A stretch of DNA of 39,821 bases from SM23-62 sp964575235 (GTDB lineage: Bacteria; Bacteroidota; Bacteroidia; Bacteroidales; SM23-62): the NCBI GenBank assembly GCA_964575235.1, contig CAZNQG010000019.1:1-39821 (forward strand), given 5' to 3'. This document shows positions 1-8,355 of this stretch, piece by piece (the stretch's first letter is position 1; each line of letters starts with the position of its first letter). Below the pieces are notes generated by a model. That model did not search any database, was not told the origin of the DNA, and saw nothing but the letters and a program-made list of their open reading frames with translations. A program made the position numbers and the translations under genes.

Positions 1-2
1 CC

Positions 3-53
3 AGTACCGCTTACTACGACGACATCAAGCTCTTCGTACGGAAGAAATACTGA
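3..53 (+). CDS. C-terminal end of an unidentified gene (partial)
   Basis: The first bases read open in one forward frame for 16 codons and stop at TGA 51-53, giving an end of STAYYDDIKLFVRKKY. The composition looks like a real protein C-terminus, and the next gene converges on it from the other strand. Too little is present to name a family. The rest of the gene lies left of the window. Confidence 0.45.
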   Translation, partial: STAYYDDIKLFVRKKY

Positions 54-68
54 GCCGCCTCTAGCAAC

Positions 69-2420
69 CTATTCGTACCTGAGGATGTTGGCCGGGTTCT
101 GAACAGCCGACCTCCGGGCCTGCAAACCCACTGCGACCATTGCAAGGAGGCATATGAAAACTCCCACGCCTATGAAGATCCATATGCTCAGCCCGATGCG
201 ATAGGCGAAAGCGGAAAGGAGTTTTTTCATCAGAAACCATCCCAGCGGCCATGCCACCAGGGTTGCAAACAGAAGGATCCTCAGGTATTCCCGGGAGAGG
301 ATGCGTATGATACGGGAGGGACTGGCTCCCATCGCTTTCCGTATGCCGATTTCATGGGTTCGCCGTTCAGCCATGAAGGTGGACAGACCGTATAACCCAA
401 GGCCTGAAATAAGAATGGCCAGCAGGGTAAAATACCACATCAACTTTTCAGCCGTCTCGATGGTCTGTTCCTGTGGGAAGCGGTAGTCTTCCACAAAATT
501 GTATTCGATGGGGAAGTCCGGGGAAACATCCTTCCAGGCAACACGGATCTGTTCCAGGGTGCGGGCCCTTGCCTCCGGACCGGAGGGTTCCAGGCGGACC
601 AGAAGGTAATCGTTTCCTGCCGGATGAAGTCTGAAGACCAGCGGAGTGATCTTCAGCAACAGGGGTAGGTGATGGAAATCCTTCATGACGCCTATGATAT
701 CATAATGATCGCCCCTGTAGAAAAAGGATTCCCCGACGGGATCTTCCCATTCCATGGCTTTTGCGGCCGTTTCATTGATGACCACGGCATTGACCGAATC
801 ACCGGAATAATCCCGCGAATAAAACCGGCCCAGGGCCATTTCGGTTCCCATGGTTGTGACGTAATCGTAATCCACGGCCACGGAAGCCAGATAGCGAGCC
901 TCTTCGTCCGATCTTCCCCAGACCTGGTAGTATCCGCCTGCGATCAGTACGGGTAAATGGGAGGTGTTGGTGGCTGCACTTACACCGGGCAGGGAAAGGA
1001 GGCTGGTTTTGATGACGCCGGACCTGTCCCTGGTCTGGTCCCTCAACCTCAGGTAAAGCAGGTCCTTCTTTTCGTATCCAAGGTCAGCACGGTCCATATA
1101 ATGGAACTGCCGGTTTACCACCAGGGCGGTGATCAGGAAAAGAGTAGCGAAGACGAACTGGGAGGTGACCAGGATAACCCTCAGCGGCGAGCGCCCCGAT
1201 CCGGCGTAACCCTGCTGCTGGAAGATACGTACGGGAAGCCTGCCGGCCAGCAGGACGGAGGGGTAGGACCCCGCTGTAAAACTGGTAAATATCCAGATGA
1301 CAAGCAGGATGGCGATCCACGTTGGCTGCATGTAATTCAGATGGATTTCCTTTCCGCTCATCCGGTTCAGCACCGGCATGAACAGGCTGGCCACGATCAG
1401 TGCGAAATTCAACGATACGAGGGCATAAAGGAAAGTTTCTCCCATGAACTGCCGGAACAGATCGCCCCGGCTGGCGCCAAACACCTTCCGTATTCCCACC
1501 TCCTTGATGCGGACCGTAGCCTTGGCCGTGGAGAGGTTCATGAAGTTGATGCATGCGATCAGCAGGATCAGTATGGCGACGACGAAAAACAGATAGATCA
1601 GCATGTCCCCGCCCACCTGGCTGTACCGGTTTGTCCTGGGAAGAGCGACCAGGAAGGTCTCCCCCCGGATGTCCCCTTCGAACCGGAAGGTTTCGGTGAC
1701 CTTGGCTTTTACGGCCGCGGGATCGGCATTCTCATCCAGCATTACGTAGGTATCCATCCTGCAGTTGCTGTACAGGTTCCCGGTTTCACTAATGTCAAAA
1801 CCGAAAACCGGGTTCAGGCCGAAGGGCACCAGGAAATCGAAGGTACGGTGTGTATTGGGGGGGACGTCCCCGATAACGCCCCGGACGGTAAGCTCTACCC
1901 GGTTATTTATGCGGACCGTCTGCCCGATCGGATCCGCGTCCCCGAAATATTTCCTGGCCATCCCTTCCGTGAGCACAATGGATGAGGGGTCCTCCAGGGC
2001 TCCTGCGGGATCCCCCTCCATGACCCGGTAGGTGAACATGCTGAAAAACCCCGTATCCACGGCGAATCCATCGCTTTCGATAAAGGTGTTGTCCCCTGCC
2101 CTGAAGGCAAGTTCCCCGAGGGAATTCATACGGCAGACACGCTCGATTTCCGGTATATCCCGTAGCATGGCTGCAGCCATTTCATGGGATGTTGTCGGCT
2201 GAAAATTGAAAGAGGTGTGTACGTCAAGCACCCTCAGGTACACATGGTAAATGCGGTTATGGTGGGCATGGAACTTGTCGTAGCTGAGTTCATCCTGGAT
2301 CCAAAGGAGGATGACGATGGTGAATGCCATGCCCAGCGAAAGACCCAAGATGTTGATGGCGGAGAATGCCTTGTCCTTCAGGATGTGGCGGATGGCTACG
2401 AGCAGGTAATTCCGGAGCAT
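69..2420 (-). CDS. FtsX/MacB-type ABC transporter permease
   Basis: A 783-residue inner-membrane permease of the large Bacteroidota FtsX/MacB_PCD class. One membrane helix lies near residues 20-40, followed by a long periplasmic MacB_PCD-like domain. A three-helix FtsX block lies around residues 280-400. A second half then repeats the pattern, with a helix near 430-450, a periplasmic domain and a final FtsX block around 670-780. Cytoplasmic EVGIRKVFGAS and EIGIRKAMGAS motifs, typical of the coupling region that contacts the ATPase, appear once in each half. Family members act in export or as mechanotransmitters with a partner ATPase, and none is encoded nearby. It is divergent from the sigma-54 regulator and kinase genes and has a near-consensus sigma-54 promoter of its own, so it is a plausible target of that pair. 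The exported substrate cannot be read from sequence. Confidence 0.9.
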   Translation of the reverse strand: MLRNYLLVAIRHILKDKAFSAINILGLSLGMAFTIVILLWIQDELSYDKFHAHHNRIYHVYLRVLDVHTSFNFQPTTSHEMAAAMLRDIPEIERVCRMNSLGELAFRAGDNTFIESDGFAVDTGFFSMFTYRVMEGDPAGALEDPSSIVLTEGMARKYFGDADPIGQTVRINNRVELTVRGVIGDVPPNTHRTFDFLVPFGLNPVFGFDISETGNLYSNCRMDTYVMLDENADPAAVKAKVTETFRFEGDIRGETFLVALPRTNRYSQVGGDMLIYLFFVVAILILLIACINFMNLSTAKATVRIKEVGIRKVFGASRGDLFRQFMGETFLYALVSLNFALIVASLFMPVLNRMSGKEIHLNYMQPTWIAILLVIWIFTSFTAGSYPSVLLAGRLPVRIFQQQGYAGSGRSPLRVILVTSQFVFATLFLITALVVNRQFHYMDRADLGYEKKDLLYLRLRDQTRDRSGVIKTSLLSLPGVSAATNTSHLPVLIAGGYYQVWGRSDEEARYLASVAVDYDYVTTMGTEMALGRFYSRDYSGDSVNAVVINETAAKAMEWEDPVGESFFYRGDHYDIIGVMKDFHHLPLLLKITPLVFRLHPAGNDYLLVRLEPSGPEARARTLEQIRVAWKDVSPDFPIEYNFVEDYRFPQEQTIETAEKLMWYFTLLAILISGLGLYGLSTFMAERRTHEIGIRKAMGASPSRIIRILSREYLRILLFATLVAWPLGWFLMKKLLSAFAYRIGLSIWIFIGVGVFICLLAMVAVGLQARRSAVQNPANILRYE

Positions 2421-2453
2421 GATCGTAAATTTATGGGTATCCGTGGTTTAAAA

Positions 2454-2468
2454 CCAAATTCAGTGCCT
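2454..2468 (-). promoter_or_regulatory. Candidate sigma-54 (-24/-12) promoter of the FtsX permease
   Basis: Read on the minus strand this is AGGCAC, five bases, TTGG. The sigma-54 consensus is TGGCAC, five bases, TTGC. The essential -24 GG and the spacing fit; the -12 C is replaced by G. A start site about 12 bases downstream would leave a leader of roughly 22 bases before the ATG at 2420. The neighbouring activator is a sigma-54 type, which raises the likelihood. One base of the -12 element is wrong, so confidence is moderate. Confidence 0.4.
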
Positions 2469-2542
2469 TTTTTTACAATTTTTTGAATATCAGTTATATA
2501 CATATTTGGAGCCGTGTGGAGGCAAACGAAAAATGCTCCATT

Positions 2543-2581
2543 ATCATACAATGGTTGTAACAAAATCATACAATCCCATTG
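2543..2581. promoter_or_regulatory. Direct and inverted repeats, possible enhancer/operator for the regulator
   Basis: ATCATACAAT occurs at 2543-2552 and again at 2565-2574, exactly 22 bases apart (two helical turns). The same stretch holds the inverted pair CAATGG (2549-2554) and CCATTG (2576-2581). It lies about 80-115 bases upstream of the candidate sigma-54 promoter, a usual distance for an activator site, and its right end overlaps the -33 element of the regulator's own promoter, which would allow autoregulation. Binding is inferred. Confidence 0.4.
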
Positions 2582-2608
2582 TTTTTTAACGGCAATCTTT
2601 TAGCTTTA
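2578..2608 (+). promoter_or_regulatory. Bacteroidota-type promoter of the regulator-kinase operon
   Basis: ATTG at 2578-2581, a 19-base spacer and TAGCTTTA at 2601-2608 match the Bacteroidota pattern TTTG/TTG, 19-21 bases, TAnnTTTG apart from the first -33 base and the last -7 base. The ATG at 2628 follows about 12 bases after the predicted start site. Confidence 0.5.
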
Positions 2609-2627
2609 CGGAAAGGAATTCGATAGA

Positions 2628-4001
2628 ATGGAGAAAAAAGACGGCAGCGTACTGATCGTGGACGACAACCCGGGGGTAGTCCGTTCGCTGCATCTTTTCC
2701 TTAAAAACCGCTTCCGTGAGGTGATTACGGCAGAAGATCCCGCCCGCCTGCCGGAGATTCTGAACGGTGAAGGGCCGGATGTGATCCTTCTCGACATGAA
2801 TTTCACTGCAGGGGAGAGCAGCGGGAGGGAGGGACTGAAATGGCTGAGGAAGATCCTGGCCATAGACCCGGAAGCATCGGTCGTTTTCATCACGGCCTAC
2901 GGCGGCATAGACCTGGCCGTTAAGGCAATCCGGGAGGGAGCCGTCGATTTTGTACTGAAACCCTGGGACAACCAGAAGCTGCTCTCCACCCTGTCGACGG
3001 CCCTGGCGCTCCGGAAATCAAGGCAGCGGATCCGGGATTTAAGCATGAAACAGACCGCCCTCCGGTCGGACCTGGAAAGGGAGTTCCGCTATCTGCCCGG
3101 GAATTCCCCGGCTATGCAGGCGGTCGATACGGCCATTGCAAAAGTTTCGCGAACGGACGCGAATGTGCTGGTCACCGGTGAAAACGGCACCGGCAAGGAA
3201 CTGGTTGCCCGGGAGGTCCACCGCCGTTCCGCCCGTTCTGCCGAAATATTCCTGGCTGTCGATCTTTCAACCATTCCGGAAACCCTTTTTGAAAGCGAGC
3301 TGTTCGGGCACCGGAAAGGGGCCTTCACGGATGCCAGGGCGGACCGCATCGGGAAATTCAAGGCGGCCTCCGGGGGTACGCTGTTCCTGGATGAAATCGG
3401 CAACCTGTCCCTCCCCCTGCAATCCAAGCTGCTGACGGTACTGCAGAACCGGGAGGTGGTGCCCCTGGGGTCAAACCAGCCGGTGGCCGTCGACATACGG
3501 CTGATCTGTGCCACGAACAGGAATCTGGAGCAGATGATCCGGGATGACCTGTTCCGTGCGGATTTGTACTACCGGATCAACACCGTTCAACTCCTTATCC
3601 CGACCCTGCATGAACGGGGGGAGGACGTTACGGAGCTGGCAACGCATTTTCTCAAGCTGTTTTCACAGAAATACGATAAACCGGGCCTCCGGTTCACGGC
3701 CTCCGCCCTGGATACGATACGCAGTTACGAATGGCCGGGGAACGTAAGGGAGTTGAAACATTCGGTGGAGAAGGCGGTGATCATGACGGAGTCGGAAGTC
3801 CTGGGTCCCGGACTTTTCTCTCCCGCCTCAAAAGCCCCGGAACCGGCCGTTCTAAAGGGAGAATGCACGATGGAGGATTACGAGCGTGAAATCATCGCGA
3901 GGGTCCTTCGCAAACATGCGGGCAATATATCGCGGACGGCCATGGAGTTGGACCTGAGCCGGCAGACCCTCTACCGGAAGATGAAAAAATACGGACTGTA
4001 G
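2628..4001 (+). CDS. Sigma-54-dependent response regulator (NtrC/AtoC type)
   Basis: A 457-residue cytoplasmic transcription activator. The receiver domain (about 5-125) has the acidic pair D12/D13, phospho-acceptor D56 and conserved K111. The central AAA+ domain has Walker A GENGTGKE at 184-191, the sigma-54 contact loop as GAFTDA at 231-236 (classical form GAFTGA) and Walker B TLFLDE at 251-256. The last 25 residues form a Fis-type helix-turn-helix (NISRTAMELDLSRQTLYRKM). All three domains are complete, so phosphorylation-driven activation of sigma-54 promoters is expected. The histidine kinase gene starts 5 bases after the stop, so the two are almost certainly a cognate pair in one transcript. 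The divergent permease is the nearest candidate target. Confidence 0.95.
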   Translation: MEKKDGSVLIVDDNPGVVRSLHLFLKNRFREVITAEDPARLPEILNGEGPDVILLDMNFTAGESSGREGLKWLRKILAIDPEASVVFITAYGGIDLAVKAIREGAVDFVLKPWDNQKLLSTLSTALALRKSRQRIRDLSMKQTALRSDLEREFRYLPGNSPAMQAVDTAIAKVSRTDANVLVTGENGTGKELVAREVHRRSARSAEIFLAVDLSTIPETLFESELFGHRKGAFTDARADRIGKFKAASGGTLFLDEIGNLSLPLQSKLLTVLQNREVVPLGSNQPVAVDIRLICATNRNLEQMIRDDLFRADLYYRINTVQLLIPTLHERGEDVTELATHFLKLFSQKYDKPGLRFTASALDTIRSYEWPGNVRELKHSVEKAVIMTESEVLGPGLFSPASKAPEPAVLKGECTMEDYEREIIARVLRKHAGNISRTAMELDLSRQTLYRKMKKYGL

Positions 4002-4006
4002 CTATA

Positions 4007-5380
4007 ATGTACAAAAGGCTTTTAACGGACATTATCCTGAGGATCATCCTGCTGACCTGCACCCTGCTGGCGCTGGTCTATTTCTGGATCTCCAACCGGG
4101 ATCCGTTGATCCTGCTGAATATCCTGGCATTGCTTGCGATACAGGTATTTCTTTTCGTCCGCTCCCAGAACAGGGTGAACCGCAAGCTGAGGAATTTCTT
4201 CGAGGCCTTCCGTTTCGACGACCTGGGCCTATCGCAGGAGGATGGTTTCAGGGACAAATCGTTCCGGGAGCTGTATGCCGCCATGGCCGGCCTGCTGGAC
4301 AAAAACAGGCAGATGAGCCTGGAAAGCCGGCGGCAGAAGGAATATTTCCAGACGGTAACCGAGCATGCGGGTGTGGGGATCCTGGCCTTCGGGGAGCAGG
4401 GGGAGATCCGCCTGGCAAACCGGACGCTTAAAGAACTGCTGGGAATTCCCGGTCCGTCGTCTCTGGAGGAACTGGACCGGTTGCAGGAAGGACTTTCCGG
4501 CCAGCTCCGGCAAATGCAGGCAGGGGAAAGGAAACTGGTCCGCCTCTCGATCCATAATCCCTCCGAGATCACCGGGGAATCCCGGATGCAGTTGTTTGTG
4601 GGATGCACGGAAATCAAACTGGAAAAGGAACGAATACGGATTCTGACTTTCCAGAACATACAGCAGGAACTCGAGGCTAACGAGGTGGAAGCCTGGCAGA
4701 GGGTCATCCGTGTCCTGACGCATGAGATTATGAACAGCGCGGGACCGATCGCCTCTTCCGCCCAAACCCTTCTGGAGCTGCTGGAAGAGGAAAGGAGCCC
4801 GGCGGAGGAGGAGAGCAGCCGGCTGTCCGGGCTGAGGGAAGACCTGATTGAGGGATTGAAGATCATCCGGGAGCGCAGCACGGGCATGGAGGAGTTCGTG
4901 CAGCAATTCAGGAAAGTGACCCTGCTGCCCGAGCCGAAGTTAGAAAAGATCATGCTCGGGGAACTTTTCCAGGGTATTTCCGTTTTGTTTGAAAAACGCC
5001 TGAAGGAAGGAAGCATCGATTTTCAACGGAACCTGGAATCACCGGAGATGGTCCTTTATGCAGACCGGAAACTGGTCGAACAGGCCCTGATCAACCTGAT
5101 GGGCAATGCCATCGAGGCACTGGATGCCCCGGGACGGAAATCCATACGGATTGATGCCCTTAAAGTTCCGGGCAAGCAGTGCATGATCAGCATCACGGAC
5201 AACGGCAGGGGCATACCGGAAGGGGACCTTGAAAAGGTCTTCATTCCCTTCTATACCACCCGGCAGGGCGGCTCGGGTATTGGCCTGGCCCTGGTGCGGA
5301 ACATCATGAGGATGCACCGGGGGAGCATACGGGTCTCTTCCGAACCCGGTGTGGAAACCACCTTCCGGATGGTTTTTTAA
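4007..5380 (+). CDS. Membrane sensor histidine kinase
   Basis: A 457-residue kinase and the likely partner of the preceding regulator. Two membrane helices lie at about 8-28 and 33-51 with almost no periplasmic loop, so it probably senses a membrane or cytoplasmic signal. A linker resembling a HAMP/PAS region follows (about 60-215). The phospho-acceptor is H239 in VLTHEIMNS. The ATP-binding domain has an N-box around N363/N367 (NLMGNAIEAL), a G1 box DNGRGIP near 398-404 and a G2 box GGSGIGLAL near 421-429. The catalytic parts are intact. The start ATG lies directly behind the regulator gene, implying translational coupling. The HEIMNS form of the H-box is usual for the NtrB-like kinases that pair with sigma-54 regulators in Bacteroidota. 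Confidence 0.93.
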   Translation: MYKRLLTDIILRIILLTCTLLALVYFWISNRDPLILLNILALLAIQVFLFVRSQNRVNRKLRNFFEAFRFDDLGLSQEDGFRDKSFRELYAAMAGLLDKNRQMSLESRRQKEYFQTVTEHAGVGILAFGEQGEIRLANRTLKELLGIPGPSSLEELDRLQEGLSGQLRQMQAGERKLVRLSIHNPSEITGESRMQLFVGCTEIKLEKERIRILTFQNIQQELEANEVEAWQRVIRVLTHEIMNSAGPIASSAQTLLELLEEERSPAEEESSRLSGLREDLIEGLKIIRERSTGMEEFVQQFRKVTLLPEPKLEKIMLGELFQGISVLFEKRLKEGSIDFQRNLESPEMVLYADRKLVEQALINLMGNAIEALDAPGRKSIRIDALKVPGKQCMISITDNGRGIPEGDLEKVFIPFYTTRQGGSGIGLALVRNIMRMHRGSIRVSSEPGVETTFRMVF

Positions 5381-5465
5381 AACATACGCGTTTTAATGCC
5401 GGACCGACTTTTCTGCGAAGATTTTCGCTAAATTTAAATTCTATCCAATCAACTTACCGCAAATT

Positions 5466-8051
5466 ATGAAGAAAGGATCTTTGTTTTTCTCGCTGGCCAT
5501 GTGGATGGCCGTATCCGGATGGACTCACGCCCAGCAGGTCGATGCCTGGCTGGTGATGGGGCCCCTGCCGGTAAGCAAACCGGGATTCATCAACGGAAAT
5601 AATGTATCGGGCGAAGCCTTTGGCAACAAAAACATCCTTTCCAACGGATACATGGACCTGAGAGAGTATCATCCCCGTGAAGGGTCGCCCTTGCTCTGGG
5701 ACGATTACCGTCCGCGGACCTGGGACTCGGAAGAGGTTTCCGAAGACGGTTACATCAGCCTCAAACCCGAAAAGCCGGAATTCCAGATCGCCTATTTTGC
5801 TTTTTACCTGGAATCGGACGGATTGTATGATTATACCTGCAAGGTCGAGAGTCCCCAGATGTTCGAAATATTCCTCGAGGGCAAAAAGGTGGGATCCTGC
5901 TACGATGAATCCGGGGAAGGGAAAACCGGGAGTAAAACAGCCACCCTGGAACTGGACCGGGGTAAATTCCTGGTGCTGGTTAAATCACTTTACATAAAGG
6001 GTGATAAGAACAAGTGGAAACTCCGGGCCTCCCTGGGCAAGGGGAAGGACTCGACCGCCCTGGTCAGCCTTTCGCCCCTGAGCGCCATGAACATTCACCA
6101 CCTGCTTGAGGGGGTCAAGCTGGGCGGCGTATCCCTGTCGCCGGACGGTACCCTGGCGGAGGTGGACTACAGCCGGGTCAACACCGAGAGCGGCAAATCC
6201 GAGAAATGGACCGAGATCAAGGAGGTTGCCACGGGAAAAATCGTTCAGAGCTTCCGGAAAGCGGGCACAACGGGATATCAATGGATGCCGTCCGGGAAAA
6301 AACTTTACTATACCCTGGAAACCGAGAACGGGAATTCGGTAATGGTTTATGACCTTGAATCGGGCGTCGAGTATCCCGTCCTTGAAAACATCGAGGACCT
6401 GGGGAACGTCAGCTGGTCGGATGACGAGAAATTCATCGTATACGGGCGGACGGAGAAAAAGAAGGGGGATGAAAAGTCATCCCTGCACTATATGGACGAG
6501 CTATACAACCGGACATTCAGGCCATACACGGTCACGGCCCTTTACCGGTACAACGTGAATACCGGTGTAAGTACCCGCCTTACCTTCGGGGAACGCTCGG
6601 CCTACCTTCACGACATAAGCCCGGACGGTAATTCTATCGTGTTTTCGACCCGGCGTCCGAACCCGACCCAGCGCCCGTTCAGCCTGCAGAACATGTACCT
6701 GATGGACCTGCAGGCGGGTCGGTGCGATACCCTGTGGAAGGATTTCCGATGGAGCGGGTACGCCGAATTCTCACCGGACGGAATGCAGCTGCTGGTGGGA
6801 GGGGGACCGGACCTGTTCGGGGAGACCGGAAGGAACATCGGTGACCAGCCCATCGCCAATAATTACGACGGGCAGCTTTACATCTATACCATCGCCACCG
6901 GGGAAGTGGATCCCATCACCCGTGATTTCGATCCCAGCATCGAGGAGTCCCACTGGCAACCGGTCGACAACCGGATCTATGTAAAGGCCGGGGACCAGAT
7001 GTATGTCCGGTTGTTCGCATGGGATCCCGAAAGCCGTTCCTTTTCCATGATCCCGACGGTGCCGGAGGTTATGGGTTCGCTGAGCATCGCGGACGAATCC
7101 CTGATGGCAGCCTATACGGGCAGCAGCCTGGGAAGCCCGAACAAGGCCTGGATCCTGGACCTGCAGTCCGACGCAAACAGCCCGTTCGACCGCACGGAAG
7201 AAAAGACTTACGAGAACGTAAGTTTCGGGAATTCTGAAGAATGGGACTTCACAGCATCGGACGGAACCACCATCCGGGGATTCTTCCTTTATCCCAGGAA
7301 TTTCGATCCGGGCAGGAAATATCCCCTGATCGTGAATTATTACGGGGGGACCTCGCCCATCGAAAAAAGCTTTGGCGGTCGATACCCGCTAGACATATGG
7401 GCCGGCGAGGATTACGTGGTGTACGTGCCCCAGCCCAGCGGTGCAACCGGTTTCGGCCAGGAATTCTCGGCCCGCCACCAGAACAACTGGGGGAAGACCA
7501 CCGCCGGTGAGATCATCGAGGGGACGAAAAAATTCATTGAAGCCCATGACTTTGTAGACGCACAGAAGGTCGGTTGCATCGGGGCATCCTACGGGGGCTT
7601 CATGACCATGCTGCTGCAGACCGAGACGGATATTTTTACCTGTGCCATATCCCATGCGGGCATCAGCTTCATCGGTTCCTACTGGGGAGAAGGATACTGG
7701 GGTTACGTATACTCTTCGGAGGCCACCGGCGGCTCCTATCCCTGGAACCGGAAAGACATTTATATCGACCAGAGCGCCCTGTTCAACGCGGATAAGATCA
7801 ACACCCCGCTGCTCCTGCTGCACGGATCGGACGATACCAACGTTCCCCTCGGCGAATCCCTGCAGCTCTGGGTGGGACTGAAGATCCTGGGCAAGCCGGT
7901 CGAGATGGTGCAGGTGGAAGGGGAGGATCACTGGATCCTGATCTACTCCAAGCGCATCGAATGGCACAACACCATCATGGCCTGGTTTGACAAATGGCTG
8001 TACGACCAGCCCCATGACTGGAAAAAACTCTTCCCCGACAGCAAGCTTTGA
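5466..8051 (+). CDS. Secreted S9 family (prolyl oligopeptidase-like) peptidase
   Basis: An 861-residue protein with a Sec signal peptide (first about 22 residues, ending THAQ), so periplasmic or outer-membrane associated. The N-terminal region (about 25-200) is an extra beta-rich domain. The middle is a WD40-like/beta-propeller region with repeated LSPDG and ISPDG motifs. The C-terminal peptidase domain has the full serine triad: S708 in GASYGGF, D790 in HGSDDTNVP and H822 in GEDHWI. Relatives are dipeptidyl or oligopeptidases that clip short peptides. The gene follows the kinase gene by 85 bases. TAAATTTA at 5429-5436 resembles a -7 box but lacks a good -33 partner. Its stop codon overlaps the promoter of the tRNA gene downstream. 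Confidence 0.92.
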   Translation: MKKGSLFFSLAMWMAVSGWTHAQQVDAWLVMGPLPVSKPGFINGNNVSGEAFGNKNILSNGYMDLREYHPREGSPLLWDDYRPRTWDSEEVSEDGYISLKPEKPEFQIAYFAFYLESDGLYDYTCKVESPQMFEIFLEGKKVGSCYDESGEGKTGSKTATLELDRGKFLVLVKSLYIKGDKNKWKLRASLGKGKDSTALVSLSPLSAMNIHHLLEGVKLGGVSLSPDGTLAEVDYSRVNTESGKSEKWTEIKEVATGKIVQSFRKAGTTGYQWMPSGKKLYYTLETENGNSVMVYDLESGVEYPVLENIEDLGNVSWSDDEKFIVYGRTEKKKGDEKSSLHYMDELYNRTFRPYTVTALYRYNVNTGVSTRLTFGERSAYLHDISPDGNSIVFSTRRPNPTQRPFSLQNMYLMDLQAGRCDTLWKDFRWSGYAEFSPDGMQLLVGGGPDLFGETGRNIGDQPIANNYDGQLYIYTIATGEVDPITRDFDPSIEESHWQPVDNRIYVKAGDQMYVRLFAWDPESRSFSMIPTVPEVMGSLSIADESLMAAYTGSSLGSPNKAWILDLQSDANSPFDRTEEKTYENVSFGNSEEWDFTASDGTTIRGFFLYPRNFDPGRKYPLIVNYYGGTSPIEKSFGGRYPLDIWAGEDYVVYVPQPSGATGFGQEFSARHQNNWGKTTAGEIIEGTKKFIEAHDFVDAQKVGCIGASYGGFMTMLLQTETDIFTCAISHAGISFIGSYWGEGYWGYVYSSEATGGSYPWNRKDIYIDQSALFNADKINTPLLLLHGSDDTNVPLGESLQLWVGLKILGKPVEMVQVEGEDHWILIYSKRIEWHNTIMAWFDKWLYDQPHDWKKLFPDSKL

Positions 8052-8077
8052 GAAACCAAAAAAACGGCCTATATTTG
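8047..8077 (+). promoter_or_regulatory. Promoter of the tRNA gene
   Basis: TTTG at 8047-8050, exactly 19 bases, then TATATTTG at 8070-8077: a perfect match to the Bacteroidota vegetative promoter. The -33 box overlaps the stop codon of the S9 peptidase gene, and the tRNA starts 12 bases after the -7 box. Confidence 0.8.
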
Positions 8078-8089
8078 CGCACCGAAAAA

Positions 8090-8163
8090 GGCGAGATAGC
8101 TCAGGTGGTTAGAGCGCATGATTCATAATCATGAGGTCGAGGGTTCAAGTCCCTCTCTCGCTA
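8090..8163 (+). tRNA. tRNA with CAU anticodon (elongator Met, or Ile2)
   Basis: A complete cloverleaf can be folded by eye. The acceptor stem is 8090-8096 with 8156-8162, including a G-U first pair. The D stem is GCTC 8099-8102 with GAGC 8112-8115. The anticodon stem is 8117-8121 with 8129-8133 and carries CAT at 8124-8126. The T stem is GAGGG 8139-8143 with CCCTC 8151-8155 around TTCAAGT. The discriminator is A8163 and CCA is not encoded. The anticodon stem lacks the three G-C pairs of an initiator tRNA. Whether C34 is modified to lysidine, which would make it tRNA-Ile2, cannot be told from sequence. Its 3' half is repeated twice downstream. Confidence 0.95.
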
Positions 8164-8310
8164 CTTTGTATTGCAGCAGTCATGAGACTTTCTTGTAACT
8201 GCTTGTTTTTTACACCCTACGCATTCACCTTCACTAAAAGGTTTAGCAATTTTTTAATAAAAGTCATTCGATTAAATGTATTGGAATGCATAAATACGTT
8301 CGAAAAAATG

Positions 8311-8318
8311 TATATTTG
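8311..8318 (+). promoter_or_regulatory. Likely -7 box of the ATPase gene
   Basis: TATATTTG is a perfect TAnnTTTG element 38 bases before the ATG at 8356. No convincing TTTG stands 19-21 bases upstream, so only the -7 part is supported. Confidence 0.45.
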
Positions 8319-8355
8319 CACAAATAGACGGTAGAAAAAATAATAATTAGATGTT

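Noticed and set aside
957..1985. 342-codon open frame antisense to the first permease
   Set aside because: The product is rich in Gln, Asp, Gly and Pro without any fold-like pattern, and the opposite strand is a clear membrane protein.
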